Shown one piece after another: positions 25,801-37,900 of a stretch of 64,000 bases of DNA. This stretch comes from Rotaria macrura. Its lineage: Eukaryota; Rotifera; Eurotatoria; Philodinida; Philodinidae. Within the stretch, counting starts at the first letter, position 1. Each line of letters begins with the position of its first letter. The DNA is taken from positions 62,001 through 126,000 of the forward strand of contig OENT01000185.1 in NCBI GenBank assembly GCA_900239685.1, in the 5' to 3' direction. The translations under genes were made by a program, and so were the position numbers. A model generated the notes under the pieces. It was given only the letters and a program-made list of their open reading frames with translations, did no database searches and was not told the origin of the DNA.

Positions 25801-27331
25801 TAGCTTTCGCAATTGAGTCGAAAAAATAGTTGAACGACGTGAGATAAAGAGTTGCTAATTTTCTAACTACCATTTGATCATCAAAAAAAAATTCAAGTTG
25901 ATTCACATAACTGCTCTTTTCATTTTAATATATTCAGCAATTAAGCGTGAATGTCTCTATTCATAGTGGATATACCACTAGTAATAGCATTTACAAGAAC
26001 GCCCAAAATGTTTATTTTTTTCTGTCTGTACTGCGAAAACTGCAAAATAATATCGATTCTACAATAAACAAGCCAATATTAGTCGGTATTAAGGTCCGCA
26101 CTGACCTAGCTCTTGTAATATAATCCTAGGAATCATGGGCGTTAAAAATATTAGTGTACGAAAATAACAACCTGGTCGCCTAATGAATTCGAATATCATA
26201 ATAATTAGCGTCAAATATTGATAAAATGAATGTTTTGATCAACTAGAAACTGAATAATAATGGATGCAATCGATTATATTTAGAAACAATACTTGTTTTT
26301 CTAACTAGTTTGACCGATTAACATAGTCAGTACACATTTTAAAAAATATTCGTTTTAAAATTGGAAATAGTATGATTTTCTTTCTTTAAATTTTTAATTG
26401 AGATTGTATCTATGATATTGTTTAGTAGTTCTGTGTAGCGAACTCTGGGCCGATTCTATTCAAAAACCTATTCAAAAAACGGAATTTCTGATATTTGTTT
26501 CCTAGAAACAAACTGTCGATAGTATTTTGAAAGCATGACTTTTAAACCATTACAAGCCGGTGATTATGTTTGTTACTGAAGCATTCAGCTTTGCATAGAT
26601 ATCTAGTAAACAAACTATGATTAGAATTGTATCTCATCGAGTACTGTATGCTGAATATTTTTAACGCATTAATAATTGATTTCGCAACTAATATGTATGA
26701 AAACTGTCGAAGCGTTTCTTTTTTTCTTATTAATTTTCCATAGATTTTTTAATTAGTATTGAAAAATCAAAATTACATTTTGAAATGGTTCATATTTCAA
26801 ATTTCGATTTATTTTTCTCTGTAGAAATAGCGTCTGATGCTCTTTATATCTGTTGATGAACACAGCTACATTTTGTATTAATATCTTTTCAATGCCCTCG
26901 CTTTTGTGACACAAGTAATCATAGTCAATCTTTCACATTTTTTCTATATAAGCTTAGTAATCGAAAAGAAACGCTTTCCAGTATTTATACAAGTTAGTTG
27001 CGATCAAAACCGATGAATAATATTCTCTTCGACATACAAATATTGGTATTGGGCTATTTCTTTTGCGAGATTAGATTTCCAATAAATGAAGAGACACTAT
27101 TGACGATCATATTCATCTTATCTGTGATAGGAATCCTTTCCTTAAGGTTTCGTACCTTTCATTCGCTTATATATCATTTACTTAACTTTTTTCCGATTTT
27201 ATTGACAACAAGAATTAGGAAGACACTGTTCAAGGGCAAAAAATAACTAGAAAATAAAGAATCGCGATAGCTCAGAGATACTTTACACACATACACACAA
27301 CAATAACATAAAAGAAAAAAAAGAATGATTT
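16837..27331. other. 10.5-kb gene-free interval 3' of goosecoid
   Basis: No coding exon, RNA gene or transposon could be supported in this stretch, the largest empty one in the window. It holds microsatellites: a (TA)n at 17744-17761, a GAA run at 18230-18252 and a (TA)n at 19512-19532. A GTCATC-like repeat lies near 17320-17345. A perfect hairpin sits at 23770-23781 with 23789-23800. The frame at 26998-27246 lacks an ATG and is Ile/Leu/Phe-rich, so I did not call it. Its position next to a homeobox gene makes regulatory DNA a reasonable expectation, but no element is demonstrable by eye. Confidence 0.45.
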
Positions 27332-27980
27332 CTACAGTTTAAGATATGGTGCAGTGTTAGTATTATTTGTTGCTGTTCCTGAAATCACATGTTGTCTTAT
27401 GTGATTTATTGGAAAAGTTTCTTTACGAAAAGTATTATTGTTATTATTATGATTGTTGGTATTGTTATTAGTATTGTTGTTGTTATTATTAATTGATGCT
27501 GAATTTTGATTATTTAATCTTCCATTTGTCGTTAAAGCTAATGGTTGTTGACTATAATTTGGTGAATGTGTTGATTGAATACCTAGTGATAAATCGGATC
27601 TTGAACTTTCACTTGTATTACTTGGTATTGTTGGGCAAACAGATAACTGATGTGATGTTGATAGTGGATGATCGACATTAGCTGATGTTTCATGACCGAC
27701 ACTACTCAACGATGAACTTGAATTTGCACTTGGTGTTGATGAACCTGTTGCAATACTTTCACCATCGGTTCGTTGCGATTTATCAAGAGCTTCACGGCGA
27801 CCTAAGTTAATGTTACAATAAAATCATAAGAATAAGATAAAAAGAAGAATATTATTACATCGTTCGGTAGCTTCACGTTTCTGTTTTCTATATTTAGCTC
27901 GACGATTTTTAAACCAAACCTAAATATTAGATAATCATTTATATCTTTAATTAATGATCCAACAATAAACGATATACATG

Positions 27981-28028
<48 letters not shown>

Positions 28029-30492
28029 AAAACGAACATAGGTTACGGTTGGTTAACTCTCGTATTGCAGGTGCGACCTATCAAAATTCGTATACTCATT
28101 GGTCATTTAGTGTCTTTCGTCCACTGTACATTTTTCATTTTCTCTTTCATGTGTAATCATGCATAAAAATTAATCAAGTCAAATTATTGATAATATATCA
28201 ACTTCATTCCGGAAAAAGAGACAAATGATATATATATATATATATATATATATGTATACAATCTAAACGATATAGGCAAGAATATGTTATGAATTATTAG
28301 CCTATTAGTAACAATGGACGGAAGAGAAGGCAACAAAAAACACATCATTGAACATTCGACGAGTAGTAGAAAAAACAACACAATGATTGTTGTTATTAAT
28401 ATCGCTCAATATAGATCTGTACGAATAATAGAGAAAAGAGCAATCGGATATGATGGAACACAAAGAGTAGGCGGCGTTAAAAGGAAATGGAAAAAAATCT
28501 CTCGACGTAAGAGTAAGAACATGAAATGAGAGTAAAGTAAAGACTGGATTTGTCTTTAGATCATCCCGGCTTCGGCACTTATATATATATATATATATAT
28601 GTATGTATTCCTTTTCCTTTCTTTGTCTCATTTTTTTTGTTCAATTTGATCACTTTCAAATGCGAGAAGCTGATCTCTCTTTTTCTTGGGTTCAGTCAAG
28701 TTTCTTTAACCAGCAATCAGCGGATAATTGGCAAATGATAAACTAAATCGTTCGATTGTTGCTTCTCTCAATAAAAACAGTTCATAATATAGAAGACACA
28801 AGAAGCAATATATACTAGAAAAGTCGTCATGTCAACAACACCAATCAATCGAATGCTCTCACAGCCAGAGGGTAATATAAGAAATCAACTTCATTTTTAA
28901 ACAAGAAAAAAAGAAAATGAATGCGATTTTGAAATCACTCGACATTGTGAGCAAGTGCCTTCTTTCCTTCCATTAAACTAGTATAACGATAAAAGCTTCT
29001 CACGGCCTTCTATCTAGGAAAAAAAGAAAGTAACAACTATTGAATAAACCTAATGGGCAAAAGTCTATTTGTCAAGTTTTATTATATTTAGGTTAAAATA
29101 TATCCAATGTATTTTTCTATATAATCGGGTAAACAATAAGAATATTTTTCTTTCATTATTTGTTACTTAAGACGAAAAAATTTTAATGCCGCACGTTTTT
29201 AAGCTGATCAAACAATTTTCATTCGATCATTAAACTGTTAAAATAACAATCAAAATCATCGATAAACAAAATAAGAACAGCAAACTAAAACTAACTTCTA
29301 GATTTCTCAAGTCATTAATCAAAAGACATAATGACAGTAAAAATATATTGTTTTCAGAATTTTGTGTGACCTTTATAGGATTAAAAAGAAAGAACATCAA
29401 TTTTAACGGGTTTTCATTTTTGCAGAAAGTTAAATTTATGAAAAGAAGGAGAACAACAAATGTATTTTCTCAGACTGTAGCACTTACTTCAACGCGTTCT
29501 TCTTTGAGATCAATTTTCATAGCCAAATCTATAAATATAATTGTTTTACAAGTTTCAAGGAAAAATGTCTTTATGTTATTTTGTCTACCTTCTCTCATCA
29601 TTACATCTGGATAATGTGTACGACTAAAAGCTTCTTCCAATTGTTCAAGTTGTTCTTCAGTAAAAATAGTTCGATGTCTTCTCTTTCGTTTGTGATTTTG
29701 AGCCATGGAAGCCACAGCAAAGAAATTTTGTAGTGCTGTATAAGATAAAAATGATTTGTTTATTTTAAGTGTTACACAAAAAAAAGAAGAAGAGATGTTC
29801 TTTCTCCCGTACTGAGATTAAATAAAAACTATTTTGCATATGATAAAAGATAATTGACTTCTATCAAATAAGCAAATCCATAAGTTTCATACTATGTATG
29901 TGCCCGACAGCGGAAAATCGTTCTATGTTTACATGAACAATCATCTTAGTTTTTTCTTTGAACTTTTTTGTTCTATCAAATACAATAATAACTATCTTGA
30001 CGTTACTTTCGAAAACAGGTGTCGAATCGGAAACAATATCTAGTTAAAATGAATCACTAACCATACCAGCAATTAAACACATTTATGATAAGCAAATAGA
30101 CAGAAAAACGGTAAACTTTTCGCTTTAACACTTCTAGTTTTTTTTTTATTCATTAAAGTATAAATACGTATGTATAGATATATGTATAGATATAACTTAC
30201 AATAAAAATCAGCTGCAGCTTGAGCTGTATTTGTGGTTGTTGGACCATAATAGGACGGTAATGGTACAGGTAATCGTGGTCGTGAAGCAAGAATATTATC
30301 AATGGAAAATGGATTTGTATGCGATGCAACTGCAGCAGCGGCAGCGGCGGCAGCTGCAGCAGCCGCTAACGGATGATGGCCAGTATTAGACACCATACTA
30401 TTCCCACTATTTGTCGCTCCAGCAAAGTAAGCTGAAAGTGCAGCCGATGGAAATTGTTTGAGTGCATCAGAATAATGAGGTAGTTGATACAT
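27332..30492 (-). CDS. gsc: Goosecoid homeodomain transcription factor
   Basis: Five minus-strand exons (30201-30492, 29589-29735, 29488-29528, 27859-27919, 27332-27801) join in phase to 336 residues. Goosecoid proteins are K50 paired-class homeodomain repressors used in gastrulation and head/foregut patterning. The N-terminal exon carries a 12-Ala run (residues 43-54) and then the goosecoid eh1/GEH repressor motif FSIDNILAS (62-70), followed by RPR. The homeodomain spans about 115-174. It starts [17 protein letters not shown], contains YPDV and ends [17 protein letters not shown], with W162, K164 (position 50), N165 and R167 in place. The C-terminal part is low complexity (Ser/Thr, then an Asn-rich stretch encoded by AAT/AAC). 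Start chosen at [14 protein letters not shown]; the frame stays open to 30555 but the extra residues look like 5' UTR. Confidence 0.95.
27920..29487 (-). repeat. Microsatellite-rich goosecoid intron
   Basis: This 1.57-kb intron interrupts the homeodomain just before VWFKNRR. It contains a (TA)n followed directly by a (GA)n at about 27980-28024, and further (TA)n runs at about 28228-28253 and 28580-28600. Frames predicted across the repeats on both strands are artefacts of these repeats. Confidence 0.8.
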
Positions 30493-31969
30493 AGTTTTTG
30501 TTTTAATACTGTGTATCACTTTTATGTATAGTTTCTTTTGACAGTCAATAGTCAATAATGTAGTCGTTAATCGATCGTGTTCGTTGTCTCTCTTTCTCTC
30601 TCTTTCTATTTTTCTTTACATCTCTTTCTCTTTCTCTCAAGCTCTCCTTTCGTTTCTCTATTCCACCAATCAGTGATGATGATGTCTTGGTTGTTTGTCG
30701 ATTTTCTTGTATGATAATTGTTTTGCAAATATTTAATAGAAAAAAACCCACGATGCCCTTGCATAAGTGAGAAAAATGTATCTCAATACGTATGGTTAGG
30801 TGACAGTCGTGTTAAATAGAACAAGATGGTTTTTAGTAATCATAAACGATTTTCTCTTTCTTCCTCTCTCTCTCTCTCTGCCGTTCGATCTATAGATGTG
30901 TGTATACATGCCCACACCGAGAAGCCAATGAGCATGAAGAGAAAATTTATATTGGCCGAACATGAGTAGCGAGTAAAAAAAAAGGAAATTGATTGATCGG
31001 GGATGATACGTTGTTGGTATGTGTTAAGTGAATGAAAGATATATAATCATAGATAAACGATCATAGTATTGAAGCAAAAAAAATTAATACAAAAAAAATA
31101 CGTAACATCCTCCTTTCATTAGACACATGGATATTTTCTTCTTCGATAAAAATTTTAGATTTTCGTAAAACAAACCGAACATCGTAGTGTCGATTCAAAT
31201 TATTCTATACATTAATGTATATATTTCGTTTTTGCCTCTAGGAATTGAATATAATCATTTGTATTCACGCGCTGTAGTAAATAACAATGAAAGTAAAAAA
31301 TATGTTTGGAGGCGCTCGGCCTTTTTCCTGTATTGCAATGCTTGTTATAATTTTTTAATGAACTAGTCAAGCACAGTAATAAGGTGGCCATGTATACATA
31401 CGCGTGTCGATTTCGCGCATGTTCATTTTCAATTTATTTCGTTAATTTTCACCGTTTCTATATCAATGAAGGTTTTCGATATGAATGTATCTACGTATAC
31501 AATGACGATAACGTAACCTTTTAAATAACAGAGAAAAAAAAACTAACTAACTACATTTGAATGATTTAAATCATCTCTACTACTTTTTGTCTATTTTGTA
31601 ACCAAGCAGCAGTAATGTGTGAATAAGTTTAAAGTGGTTTGACTAACGGCACAAACACGATTTGTACAAATAAAAATACATATATTCTGTGCTTCTACAA
31701 CTGCTGCTGGGTGTAATGACGATTAGTCAACAACATATATTGAAATAAATGAAAAACTACTTTTGTTTGCCGACTTGCTCTTTTTCTCTTTGTCTTCATA
31801 CAAAGATGAAAAACACTTGATCAAGTGGTCGAATACATTATCGTACATACATATTGTTTAAATGGAGACAAAAAAAAAGACGCTGAAGTATTCAACATAA
31901 GAAATGAAAAGGAGTAAAGGAAAACGACGCAATTGTGTTTTAAAAAGTTTATGATTGATGATTTAATTT
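30493..31969. other. goosecoid 5' flank / TAF1 3' flank
   Basis: About 1.5 kb separates the goosecoid start from the TAF1 stop; both genes are on the minus strand, so goosecoid lies downstream of TAF1. It carries CT-rich low-complexity stretches at 30580-30650 and 30850-30880. It should hold the goosecoid promoter, but no TATA box or binding-site cluster is clear by eye. Confidence 0.4.
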
Positions 31970-34900
31970 TCAAGATATTGATGAAAATGAATGATCGTCG
32001 TCTTCACTTAAACTCAATTGTAAATCAGAAAGAATACTATTTGAATGTTTTAAACTAATTGGTGATGATGATGATAACGATGGTATTTCGCATGTTTCTG
32101 TTGATCGAATTAATGCTAAATTTTGTTGTTGTATTTGTAATAGCATTTGTTGTTTGTCATATAGATTATAGCGTGCTTCATTTCGTTTTACTCGACGAAG
32201 TTGTTCTTGCAGACGACGACGTTCTCGTTTTAAAGTTTCACGTTCTGTTTCATCCAACGTATAATAAGCTTTACTAGAATAGTACGTGCAGATTCATCGA
32301 TATTTTATGTTAAAGAGAATAATGCATACAAAATCCGAATATTTTCTCATAGAATGATACATGGTTATGTCGTAAAATATTCATGACGGCTGTTTTTTTT
32401 CTCATAGCAAGTCTACAATCACAGTTGAACTACATTAGATAGGTTCTTCCGCAATCAAAGAACAGTGTCGAGATTTCATCTCACAACATAGAATAGTACA
32501 CTATTCACTTGCCTTCATAAATTACAACAGACGAATAAAAAAAACTTATCATCTCAAGTTCTTCAATAAAACAGTTAGTTTATTAATCACTAGCCACTTG
32601 GTGTTTTTATCCTTCAGAAAAACAACAGAAAATCGATTGTGTTGCGCAAGTATCTAAGTTAGTCTGATGACCTGTATAATATAACCGAGTATTTATATCG
32701 AATGCTATATTTGCAAATACAAGCGTGAACGCCTGTTATCACTACAGGTATATATAGCTGTATTCTTTTAACTATTCAGATGCTTGCATCGTGTCTGTAG
32801 ATGAATTCGAATTGACTAATAATGAAGTCTTTAGTAAAGTAATATCAATTTTAACTTCTATACTTTGTTCTCAACTACAATAAATTGTTCAACCGTAATT
32901 GAAATGGTTTCTATTCGTATGTTGTCAAATAAATGAACAATTTGAAAAAGTATTCACACGTTGAGATATTGAACTATTATAAGCTCTCAGGTTGGGTTCG
33001 AATAGCAGGTTCTATATGATCCAACATCATAGTTCGAGCCCGATCCATTTCCTTTATTACAGGACATTAGTCAACATGTTACGGATGCTCGTTGTCCTAT
33101 CATGGAAGAAAGAAATCTTCATATAAATTTGACTGTTAGAATCAGAGCTCCGAATGGGATGGGATGGGATGAGAAATTCTTCCCATGGGACAAATTTTCC
33201 TCTTCCGTCCCATCCCATTGGTGCAAGAATCGGCCCATCGTATCCCATGTGACCACTTTTAAAATATTTTCGTCCATCTCATGTCAAGGGATTTGAATGC
33301 CATCCTACCCAATCCCATCTTGTCCCATGAGATTTTTATACAATATAAAATTCTATTGCTTATTAAATATATTGCAAAATGTTGATGTTACCGAAAACTT
33401 TTATTTTTTCACTTTGCTAATACAATCTATCGTAACAAATAGAAGAAGAATTAACTTAATTGTCTTGTATCCTGGACAACACTAAAAAAGTAATTAGCGC
33501 AACAATAATACTTTAGAACCACATTATTCTTAAAAGAAATTCGGCTGTCCTTGAGGTACATTCAAATTTCTGAGATGGGAAATTACCGAAATTTCCAAAG
33601 TTTCCATCAACGCGATGAATACACAGTAGTGCAAGCGCAACGTTTTTACAGACATCGAAAATTTAAGATATTTTAGAAATTTTAGTCAATGCAGAATGAC
33701 AGAAATTTCGAAAATTTCGGGTATTATATAATTTTTGGAAGCACCGAACAATTCAGAACACGAATACTTGGAATTTTCAAAACTTCCAAAAATTTTCTGT
33801 TTTGGAAGTCTCAATATTGCTTGGGCTTCATGAGATTTTACCAGAAAGAACCCATCGAGATGATCCGAGAATAAATAAGTGATCTAAGAACAATCCTCAA
33901 TAGAAAATAAGAAAGAAAAATGAGATTTATTCCCGTCAATGTCTACGAACGTCATCTTTTATACAAATATATAAGAATCGAAAAACCAATAGAATATCCC
34001 ACGGGACAATCTTTCATCCCATCCCATCCCATGCATCCATGCTTCATCTTAACTCGTCCCATGGGATATTCAAGACAGATAATTTGTCCTATTCCATTTG
34101 GAGCTCTGGTTAGAATTATTACAAGGGTCTCATTGGAATTAACTAAAGCGAATAATTTTTTAAGATTTAAGTATGGATGATTCTTACATAAATTTATCAC
34201 TTTTTGTCTGTCGTATTTTAATGTAGGCTTGAATAACTGAATCATTGTTCCGAACAAATTCTTCTTGTTGATAAGATTGTCCTTGAACATCGACATAAGT
34301 TCGAATAATATGAAGCATTTTTGGACGCTGAAATAATAAAATATCTTCGATTAAAAAGTATATGTAAGAAGGTAAAATTTTCAACTTCGTTTGAATTCGA
34401 TGGTGGTGTATTCATTTCTTTATTTTGTCTTAAGAGATTTTCTAATGTTTGACTCATTTCATTGAGTAATTGAGCATTTTCATCATTTTCATCAGATGTG
34501 TCTCCGTCGGTAAGTTGTTCATCCTCACACATGAAAAGGCTAGTTCAAAAGAAAAAATACGGTAATAGAATAGCATCATCACTGACCCATGTTTTGGCTA
34601 CTACACATTCTGAAGCCCTTAAAAATTTATGTAAAAATATCTTTCGCAAGTTAGTCTGATCAGAAACACGGGCATCTGTCAGATAATTGAAGCCAACATG
34701 AGTAATTATACACTGACAAAAGGATAGCATTCATTAGCACTTTGCAATTTCATATGTATGAAAAGTATGTATGTTTTTGGTTTTCTTAATTCTTCATTGT
34801 TTCTTTTTCTGCTCGTTTAATCTAGGTTTGTTTTCTGTCGAAAATCTTTCGTGAGATGTTTCTACTCAATCTAAGTGGTATACATATTAATAAAATTGCT

Positions 34901-37900
34901 CATACAGATAATTCCAATACATGTCGGCACAACAATTTTTCAGTTAGTTTTACAAACTGCAAACTTTCCCAGAAAGAAAAGATAACCGACCTACAATTTT
35001 AAAAACTAGTTAAATATTTGCGTACAGCTAACAACGATTGAAGCTAGTTGATTTTACAAATATGAAAACTTGAGCGAATCGACTAGTCATAGCATAATTG
35101 TCTTCATTCAACTTGAACAATGTCGAGGTGCTCTAATTCATTACCTAAATCCTTGCTGAAGTATCGGCACATCTTATTTTTACATCCCCATAGTGTGTAG
35201 TAACCATAATTCAGTGACGACAGTGAGAAACAATGGAGGGGGGGGGGAATCACTTCTATGTTGATATACATTTTGTATTTTCTTGTATAAAATCACATAA
35301 ATACCTATGTTGAAGTTCAAATTGTTTTTGACAGTTTTCTTTATACTTTTCAAATTGTTGTGCTTGTAAATGTTTCACACCACGAGCAAACTTAGTCAAT
35401 CCTGTTTTTTTCAAGAATAATAGCAAAAAGGAAAAAAAGAAATCAAATATCGTATATTCACCACCACCGACGCCTTCTTTAGCTTGTTGTGTTGACAATG
35501 TTCGAACCTATTTAAATTTATTCGACATATTTCATTTATTGTCGCTCAGACATGTTTTCGTTTTATATTAATTTGACTCACTAAATCGACTATCTCCCAA
35601 CGAGTCAACGATTGAATCACTTTTTCAGATATATTAAATTTAAGTAATAATTTTCGTGCATCTTTCAATTGTAAACGACGAAGATCTGCATCAGTACCCG
35701 TTACAGCTCGACGAAAGTGTTTCACATCATCATTAGTCTATATTTTATGTATTATAGTATTTGAATATTTGAATCTTACTTTGGTTTTATGAATGGTCTT
35801 GGCTAGAAATAGAAACCATAGAAAACGAACATGATATGAACGGTGATTCATAAATATTGTCTCTATTTTCTCTTCTATTTTGGTGTATCTTAGTCGTTTA
35901 TTTATATACACTTAGATTGAATCTTTTTGTTTGAAAATTAGTGAAAAATCTCTGAACTAAGAAGAGTTTGACTTCTATCAATACTAAGAAAATATTGAGT
36001 AACCCCCCCCCCCCTCCCTATAATAGAAGACCCCCCTCGAGAAAAATTTCTTCCGACGCAATAGAAGACCCACTTTGATTAATTAATTCTTTGCTACTTA
36101 GGAACTTAAATTAGTGCTTTCCCAATCAAAATATGCTTGATTCTGAGGGTTTTCAGTTGGAAATATTAAGAGAATGTGTTCATCATGTTAATGACACTCT
36201 TAAAGCCTTGAAAATCCAGATGGTAATCCGGAAAATCCCTTTTGTTTTCTGGAAAACCTTTTTAATTAAATATTGGGAAAAAATTTGGTTCTTAATAGAA
36301 GACCCCCTTGGAAAATTTTTATGCTAGAACATAGCAGAAGACCCAGGGTCTTTTACTGTAGGGGGGGGGCGGTGTTAGGGAGAATTAGGGCTCAAATTTT
36401 TATCAATGTCATTTTTGTCGACAGAAAGACATGACAATCTTTCATCTTTCTTCAATATTATGTTCATGATAATAGTAGTAAGGATTCAAGAGTTTTCAAT
36501 GAGGTTTAAAATTGAAACCAAACTACTTCTACCATCCATGAAAGTTTCGTTTACTATAGCCAAGCCAACAAAGACTTAATCTTCAAATAGTAACCATTGA
36601 TACATCAAAAAAAACTGACATGGTATCAACAGCACGATGGAGCAAGTGTCTTTGCTTAGACTGCACTTTACTGAACCAGTGAGTAATAGTTCATGTACTA
36701 CTGTTCTAGTGCATACATTCAAAATATAAGTGTATCTACCACTGAGACCAAGATACAGAAAAAGAACGAAAATAGGATTGATACCTACGAAATATTCTTT
36801 CTGAAAAACATATTTAGAATTACACGTTTATGTACCTCCGATACCAAAGACTTGCACTAAACATTTGCCTTTCAGTGCACCTAGATATGCACGTGTTGTA
36901 TTCCAAGGTGCTTGTAGAATTTCATCGTTGATTTCAGATGAATGATTTGAATGTTCATCGTCATCAAAATCAATGTTGTATTTATCACAAAAGCCAGCAT
37001 CTATAGTGTATCAACACAACAAAATAGTATGAAAAATTCCAGTGAAAACAATATTTTTGAAGTGTTTGATCATTAATTGTCAAATATTTACATTTATTGA
37101 AAGTAATTTTGAATTAATCGAATTTAAAATTAGAATAAAAGCTTGAAAACAAAGTTGAACAGAGTGGATCAAACGTTCGAAAACGAACATCTGTCATATA
37201 CAGTTGTTTAAGTTTGTTTTACTTTAGAAATAATCAATAGTTTTGAAAATATGATATGTACTGAATGAAATCAATGGTAGATATCATTTACGTTTATCTT
37301 TTCATGCTAGAAGTTAAAGTTCTATTCTTTACATTTAATTTTAAAAAAGAATTAATTCATGCGTTTCAAAAAATTTTCTAAATCTTCAGCTATTGATATG
37401 ACATTCTGGATGCTCATGTTACTGATGAATCTTATCTGCAGTGAATTTTTGAGAGTCTTATTGATCTTCACACGGTATGAATGATTTGAAAGATTGAGCA
37501 GGGATATATCTAGACGAAAGCACTTCATTCTGTAATTATCAGATATTTATTTGTAGTTCTGTGTGTGTGTGTGTCATCATAAAAACATAAAATCTTTCGA
37601 TATAAATAAGATACATATTTGTAGACACATTTTTGCTATTAATCATCATGTCTCAATTTTGAACGAATGGAACAAACTAAAGGATTCACAGTAAAGTTTT
37701 CTAATTCATATATATCAGAGTTGTTAATCGAAATCCTAGAATAAGTAACTTCATGTTTTTAAGGCAGAGGATCAGATTCAACCGAAACAGACCATAAATA
37801 TGTAATTAGGCCGCTACAACTAGATAAAAGCACGGTCTCTTACATAGTCTATACTTAACTCATCACAGTCAACAAAAATTGCGCATGATTGTCAATTCGA

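Noticed and set aside
26998-27246. 82-codon plus-strand frame just 3' of goosecoid, with a membrane-like sequence
   Set aside because: It starts with TTG, is Ile/Leu/Phe-rich as expected from AT-rich chance DNA, has no splice partners and resembles no family.
27978-28166. Frame with an ERERERE peptide in the goosecoid intron
   Set aside because: Translation of the (TA)n(GA)n microsatellite.
32986-33060. tRNA-like GTTCGAGCCC string
   Set aside because: No cloverleaf with acceptor and anticodon stems could be drawn around it.
36370-36400. TTAGGG-like words after the G9 run, as possible telomeric repeats
   Set aside because: Only two separated occurrences; not a tandem array.
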